Source: DAOULT01 sp964646625 (GTDB taxonomy: Bacteria; Chloroflexota; Anaerolineae; CAZYHC01). Taken from it: DNA of 64,000 bases. Each line of letters starts with the position of its first letter. Position 1 is the first letter of the stretch. Shown here piece after piece: positions 59,228 through 64,000 of this stretch. The notes under the pieces are model-generated. The model was given only the letters and a program-made list of their open reading frames with translations, did no database searches and had not been told where the DNA came from. Made by a program: the position numbers and the translations under genes. The stretch spans positions 1 to 64,000 of the forward strand of contig CAZYHC010000023.1 in NCBI GenBank assembly GCA_964646625.1, read 5' to 3'.

Positions 59228-61042
59228 CTAAAGAGGTGGCCTTACATGAGGTGCAGCTCTTTCCAGTAGCTCATCCCAATTTGCCGGCAGCTTTACCTCT
59301 CTGGTTACCATAGCTGACGATCCCCAGCTAGGTATCAAGACAGAGTGGAGGCCAGGCCCACCACCAAGAATGATCACTATGTTATCTGGGCTGGCAACTT
59401 GGGGCATCATTTTCCCCTGGTATTGTCGCATCAAAGCTTCCTTAGCACCTCCGGGGTCAAAATGACCTCTCTTTGAACTTTCAACCCCATGTTCCCCAAT
59501 TATACCCTCCCAAGGAATTTTGGAGTTTTCGTAGAGGTACTTCTTGGCGTCCTCTTTAGTTAGAGCAGGCTCAACCTTGACCGGGACCGGCACTGTGATA
59601 TCAACTCCAGGAAGCACATAAGTCTCAAGATCCTCTGGACAAAAGATACATAGCATCGTTCCCACCCCTTCAGGCCCAGGAACTTGTGTAGCGACCTTCA
59701 TTGTCTCGGCCATCGCGGGCAGGCCACCGTAGCCGCTTTTTACTATGCTTACAGCGCCAACCACTGTAACGGTACTGGTGTCTCTATCGAAACCCATTTC
59801 CACGTGGAGGGGCTGCCAACCAGGCAAGTCAGGGGGATATGCCTCCTCATTCTCCGCAATACACATAGTGTATTTGCCCGGGTGTCCCTGCGTCGCCATA
59901 TCACCTATCCCTGGGAATGCCCCGCCGATATTTATCAGGATTAACCTAAAAGCACGTCCAATGGTGGCATTGGCTTTCCATCCAGGTCCGAGTAGACCAG
60001 AACGGCTATTTATATCCAGTTGTTTGCGTATCGGCCCATTTACAATCAGCAGAGGGGAAATCGGGCTCGTAGTTGCCTGCACGCTCTGAAGCATGAACGC
60101 GGGATCCGTTACGGCCTCTACTGCTGCTATGAGCACCGGCATATACTCTGGACGGCATCCAGCCATCACAGCATTGACGGCGATCGACTCTACAGTGGCT
60201 AATCCTGATGCGGGCAGGACTTTGGCAATTAAAGTATCGCGAGGAAGGTCAGTACCTGTCACCATCCACTCAACCTGCTCCTCCGTCGGCGGTAGCAGCG
60301 GCAGTCCATCGCCCCACAGCTTATTCAGGAACAGCTCGTTCAGGTTGGCAATGGCTTCCTCATAGTTCTTGCCTGTAACAGTTACTTTGGGTGGGGTTAT
60401 TATCCCTAACTCTTTTATCTCTGGCTCCCATTTGGTCAGCCCGTAGACGACCTTGTCGATGTTCTCACTGATAGGGGACAGGTCGCTATCTGCTAAGAAC
60501 GTCTCAGCAGGAAACACATACGTAGGGGCTTCGAAAGAGAATCCCAAGCCGGCAAACGCGTTCTTTACCACGTCTACAAAGCCGCTACGGGTCATTACGA
60601 ACGAAGGGATGCCCGCTGCTTCGACCATTGCGGCAGCCCGACCGGCTGCCGTTGAGCAGCTCCCTCAGCCAGCGTTCCCGGTGATGACGGCATCACACTT
60701 CGCTGCCTTTACCGCGTCCACGAGCTTTTCGGTCTGTATGTCCCCTGTTCCCTGGGGGAACTCGGTATAGGGGATAATCGTGGCTGTAGGGTACATCCTT
60801 TGCAATAGCTCCCGAAGCAGCGGGAATGTCCTGTGAGCCTGCCATCCTTGATTCGTTACTTCGCAGATTGTCTTGTCCGCCAGGGTGTCAAGACGAGGCG
60901 CATGGAGTACAGTTATCTCCCTTGCGCCAGTGGGATCGTACACCTCCAATGTTACGGGCTCTTGCGCTGCTGCCGGCCCGGCCCCGACCAGAAAACTCAC
61001 CAGGAGCAGCCCCACCAGCAGCCAACTTATTTTCTTTTTCAT
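59228..61042 (-). CDS. Exported UGSC selenoprotein with long C-terminal domain (Sec126)
   Basis: 604 residues with TGA 60665-60667 read as selenocysteine. Start ATG 61042 (MKKKISWLLVGLLL), AAGGAG upstream. Signal peptide ends near GPAAA. Residues about 25-190 form the UGSC domain: TLEVYDPTGAREITVLHAPRL, CDAVITGNAG then Sec-GSCSTAAGRAAA, EAAGIPSFVMTRSGF. Residues about 225-604 form the unknown domain shared with 57780 (WGDGLPLLPPTEEQ; MAGCRPEYMPVLIAAVEA). The hairpin after the TGA has 8 perfect pairs. Domain fusion suggests the selenol site serves the C-terminal domain. Confidence 0.88.
60631..60667 (-). promoter_or_regulatory. SECIS-like hairpin of the first large UGSC gene
   Basis: Minus strand: TGA (60667-60665), 13 nt, CGGCAGCC (60651-60644), loop GGTCG (60643-60639), GGCTGCCG (60638-60631). 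Eight pairs, G-rich loop 21 nt after the TGA. Confidence 0.75.
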
Positions 61043-61313
61043 CTCTATTCTCCTTCTATTGGTTTTTGTTGTTACCTGCAACTAGCCTTCTCACTCACTC
61101 CTTCTTCGCCTCTCCTACCACCCCCTTTTACAGGATCGGCGGCGCTTCCCGAGGCCAGCTCGATTTGGGTGGGGCCGCTCTCGCGAACCTTCTCCCCAAT
61201 GATCTGGCATCATCCTGCCGTCACCGCCGCCCACCCCAGAGCAGACACGAAAAGCACAACCGCCATACCCACAACCCGTGTCACGATAGTTGGGTTGCGC
61301 CTCCTTTTTTCCG

Positions 61314-61486
61314 CTTCCAGTCTATCATATTTTGTGCAGGATGTCATCAAGCGTAGTACCTATTTCCCACCTGGGGAAAATACGTAGCAGCCCGCTTTGG
61401 GAGCTCAGTATTTCGGCCTACGCCTGACGGGCGTAATAGGCACTTTGATCCAGGACCGACACCCCAAAACTAGGTATTTCGCACAT
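61314..61486 (-). promoter_or_regulatory. Conserved upstream element of UGSC genes, copy 2
   Basis: Closely matches 51114-51287 and 63648-63823. A TATGAT-like -10 (61329-61324 on the minus strand) lies at its gene-proximal end, followed by about 280 bp of leader. That leader also carries a block similar to the small open frame at 63472-63681, here frameshifted. Confidence 0.75.
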
Positions 61487-61507
61487 CACCCCTCACGATT
61501 TTAAAAC

Positions 61508-61547
61508 AGTGGGGCGGATAAGCATGATACATGTTATCCGCCCCACT
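61508..61547 (-). terminator. Terminator of the second large selenoprotein gene
   Basis: AGTGGGGCGGATAA (61547-61534 on the minus strand) pairs with TTATCCGCCCCACT (61521-61508), 14 perfect pairs, followed by GTTTTAAAAT. Confidence 0.75.
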
Positions 61548-61580
61548 CTCAAACTGAGACTGAAAGGGATTAAATCCCAT

Positions 61581-63398
61581 CTAGTCGGGAAGCGGACCTA
61601 ACTCCTCTTCAGCCTTCTCTAACAGCTCGTCCCAATTTGCGGGTAGCTTTATCTCCACGGTCGGTACCGTGAAAGGCGCAAAGACGGTGGACATCCAGTA
61701 GCCATGCCCAGACTGCGCCCCTCCAGCCACTACGAACCTGAAGTTATCAGGAGTCTCTGTAAGTGGCAGTGGCGACCCCGGCGGCAGACCGGATCTCTCT
61801 ACGGCTGTCTCCTCTCCATACTCCTTGACCTCATCCGGCGTAAGCGTCGTTGCCTCCCAGAAGAAATTCCTCACGTCCTCCTTAGACCAGCCTAAATCCG
61901 CCAGCCCCGCGGCGCTGCCGCGCGCCATAATCAGGAGTCCCGGTGCCCCATTATGAAAATTCGGGGGTCTGGAATGGGCTTGTCCATAACCGGGCACGCG
62001 CATAACGTTTGCCCAACTCGTCAGGGTATTCAACGCGGCTTCCTCAGTAGTTGTTGACCCACCGCCCAAATTGATAGTACTGTTGACCCCATGGGCGGTA
62101 ACGGTACTGCTTCCTGAAGGGAAGCCCAGTTCGACGTTAAGCGGCTCCCAGCCCGGGGGAAGGCCCTCCTCATCTTCGGCGAAAACGATATTGGTATACT
62201 TATTGGCCCCTCCGTGGATTGCCATACTTCCTTTCCCTGGGAAGCCTCCGCCTGCATTCACCAAGAGGAATCTGATGGCCCGTCCAATGCTGGCCCCTGC
62301 TGGGTACTCTGGATTTGGACCCAGGCAGCCATACCCTGAGTTAAGCCGGATCTGTTTAGCTACTGGCCCATTTATAACAAACGCAGGATAGTTAGAATTG
62401 GTGGTTGCATTCCAGTTGTCATGTTGAAATAGAGGGTCAGTCATGGCCTCTATAGCGGCTATTAGCACCGGCAGGTACTCAGGTCGTCCTCCTGCCATAG
62501 CCAGACTGACAGCGATGGTCTCTACAGTGGCTATGCCGCCTTTAGGCAGGATTTTACCTCCTCCTGCCACTACCGTATCAGGAGAAAGGTCTGTGCCTGT
62601 CAAGATCCAGTTAACGCGCTCCTCGGTTGGCGGTAGTACGGGTAGTCCATCGCCCCACCCATTCTTCAGAGCCAGGAGGTTGTAGTTGGCGAAGGCTTCC
62701 TGATAGTCTTGGCCTACAACCGTTACCTTTGGCGGTGCATATATCCCTGCCTCTTTTATCATTGGCTCCCATTTGGTCAGCCCGTAGATGATCTTGTCTA
62801 TATTCTCGTTGATGGGGGTCAGATCACTACCTGGCAAGAACATCTCCATAGGGAACTCGAGCATAGTTGCGGCGTCCGCAGGAAATCCCAGACCTGCAAA
62901 CGCATTGTTGACTACTACTGTGAAGCCCTTACGTGTGATTATCATTGAAGGTATGCCCAGTTTCTCAAAAGTTGCGGCACCCCGACCGGCTGCCGTTGAG
63001 CATGACCCTCAACCCGCGTTACCACTTATGAGGGCATCACACCCCTTTTCCTTTGCTATAGCTTCAATCTGATCCAGATTGGGGTAGTCTATCCTGTCAG
63101 TTCCCCATAGTCCCAGTTCGTCAAAGGTAACGAACTTTACATCAGGGAATTGCCTTTGCAGCAAGTCCCGGATTAGAGCGAATGTCCTGTCGTGCTCCCA
63201 CGATCCATTCGACAACTCGCAGATCGTTTTGCCCGCCAGAGTGTCCAGACGGGGCGCATGGACCTCGCTTACCTCAAAGGCGCCAGAGGGATCGTACACC
63301 TCTAGTGTTACGGGCTCTTGCGCTGCTGCCGGCACGGACACGACCAGAAAACTGGCCAGGAGCAGCCCCACCAGCAGCCAACTCATTCGCCTTCTCAT
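61581..63398 (-). CDS. Exported UGSC selenoprotein, second paralogue (Sec130)
   Basis: 605 residues with TGA 63009-63011 read as selenocysteine. AAGGAGG precedes the ATG. Signal peptide SWLLVGLLLASFLVVSVPAAA; UGSC domain with TLEVYDPSGAFEVSEVHAPR, CDALISGNAG then Sec-GSCSTAAGRGAA; C-terminal domain with WGDGLPVLPPTEERV and LPANWDELLEKAEE. Compared with the paralogue at 59228, the conserved MAGCRPEY reads MAGGRPEY, so that Cys is lost. A hairpin with the same GGTCG loop follows the TGA. Own upstream element and terminator. Confidence 0.88.
62975..63011 (-). promoter_or_regulatory. SECIS-like hairpin of the second large UGSC gene
   Basis: Minus strand: TGA (63011-63009), 13 nt, CGGCAGCC (62995-62988), loop GGTCG (62987-62983), GGGTGCCG (62982-62975). 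Seven pairs and one G-G mismatch; loop 21 nt after the TGA. Confidence 0.7.
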
Positions 63399-63471
63399 GT
63401 TTATCCTCCTTCTATTGGTTGTTTGTTATTACCTGCAACTAACCTTCTCATTCACTCCTGCTTTACCCCTC

Positions 63472-63681
63472 CTACCACCCCCTTTCCTCCACAGGATCGG
63501 CGGCCGCGCTTCCCAAGGCCAACTCGATTTGGGCGGGGCCGCTCTCGCGAACCTTCTCCCCAACGATCTGGCCTAGCTCTGCCATCACCGCGGCCCGAAA
63601 AGCACAACCGCCCTGCCAATAACCCATGTGACGCTTTCTTTTCTCCACTCCCAGTCTATCATATTTTGTGCAGGATGTCAT
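63472..63681 (-). CDS. Possible small ORF in the UGSC leader
   Basis: A 69-codon frame between the conserved upstream element and the selenoprotein gene. The part QIVGEKVRESGPAQIELALG is closely matched at 61135-61200 (QIIGEKVRESGPTQIELASG), where the rest is out of frame, and is absent upstream of 50895. It may be a leader peptide, a decayed domain, or a conserved RNA. No strong RBS is seen. Confidence 0.35.
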   Translation of the reverse strand: MTSCTKYDRLGVEKRKRHMGYWQGGCAFRAAVMAELGQIVGEKVRESGPAQIELALGSAAADPVEERGW

Positions 63682-63823
63682 CGGGCGTAGTACCTATTTT
63701 CTACCTGGGGAAAATACGTAGCCGCCCGCTTTGGGAGCTCAGTATTTCGGCCTACGCACAATGGGTGTAATAGGCACTTTGATCTAGGTCCGACATCCCA
63801 AAACTAGGTATTTCGCACATCTC
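63648..63823 (-). promoter_or_regulatory. Conserved upstream element of UGSC genes, copy 3
   Basis: Third copy of the roughly 170-bp block with AGTACCTATTT, AAATACGTAG, AGTATTTCGG and AGGTATTTCG. It lies about 250 bp upstream of the start at 63398. Confidence 0.75.
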
Positions 63824-63844
63824 TTAAATACGTCTATTAGCTGG

Positions 63845-63873
63845 TTGAAATTTCAGCAGAAAGGGTGTATAAT
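63845..63873 (+). promoter_or_regulatory. Rightward promoter leaving the window
   Basis: TTGAAA (63845-63850), 17-bp spacer, TATAAT (63868-63873). The transcribed 125 bases to the window end contain no clear coding start and may be the 5' part of an RNA or leader. The end holds CCACTGCCCACTGCCCA, a short repeat. Confidence 0.55.
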
Positions 63874-64000
63874 AATAAAGAAGTGGCTGGAAGGGGGCGT
63901 CTGTTTGGCTGAGGGTTAGACTGATGGTGCGACGGGTTCACCACGTAGCTCACGATGCAGTCTCACGACCGAGGCCCTCGATCCACTGCCCACTGCCCAA

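Overview
The window looks like a chromosomal stretch from a Chloroflexota-type bacterium, probably Anaerolineae-like and mesophilic. This is inferred from gene content: Thr/Pro-rich lipoprotein linkers, a PTPS-related membrane protein with repeated C-terminal beta domains, LarA, PdxST with a MocR regulator, mixed high-GC genes and small hairpin repeats between genes. No rRNA or marker gene confirms it. There are five tRNA genes, including a selenocysteine tRNA, plus a decayed tRNA-Sec copy.

Left end (about 0.3-11.4 kb): an accessory, conflict- or signalling-type island. A plus-strand pair (STAND-like P-loop NTPase and TPR protein) converges on a minus-strand series. That series is a SPASM radical SAM enzyme with a PqqD-like tail, a P-loop ATPase with an OmpR-type winged helix, a paralogous ATPase with a TIR domain inserted between Walker A and Walker B, a small helical protein, another STAND-like NTPase, and a 63-aa peptide with a Cys-rich C-terminus. 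Helically phased 11-bp direct repeats lie upstream of both arms, and an intrinsic terminator sits in both leaders, so control by the OmpR-type domain plus attenuation is plausible.

Middle (11.6-49.2 kb): mostly housekeeping and metabolism. It includes surE, pdxS/pdxT, a class V aminotransferase, a GH3 lipoprotein, larA, fmt, a DHH-CBS-CCA-adding fusion, a Ser/Ser/Arg tRNA array, cysK, a nucleotide-sugar epimerase, a Ca-type P-ATPase and a sugar ABC transporter. Three small genes (CopG-like, zinc ribbon, fused MNT-HEPN) separate the transporter's binding protein from its permeases. A C_GCAxxG_C_C redox gene at 23.3-23.8 kb is read here as a selenoprotein because an in-frame TGA replaces the first family Cys and a SECIS-like hairpin follows.

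Right end (49.5-63.8 kb): a selenoprotein locus. It has selC, a DoxX/MauE-like membrane protein and three exported UGSC-family proteins. Each of these has an in-frame TGA at the motif position followed by a SECIS-like hairpin, and each is preceded by the same roughly 170-bp upstream element. A stand-alone homologue of the long C-terminal domain, a rhodanese lipoprotein and a decayed second tRNA-Sec are also present. Between the first UGSC gene and the rest lies a six-gene MoxR/DUF58/VWA cluster in the order of mxaRSACKL, the genes known to assist methanol dehydrogenase maturation, but no dehydrogenase is present. The combination suggests an envelope redox system whose exported selenoproteins, MauE-like and rhodanese partners and MoxR-type metallochaperone work together. 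That last step is inference.
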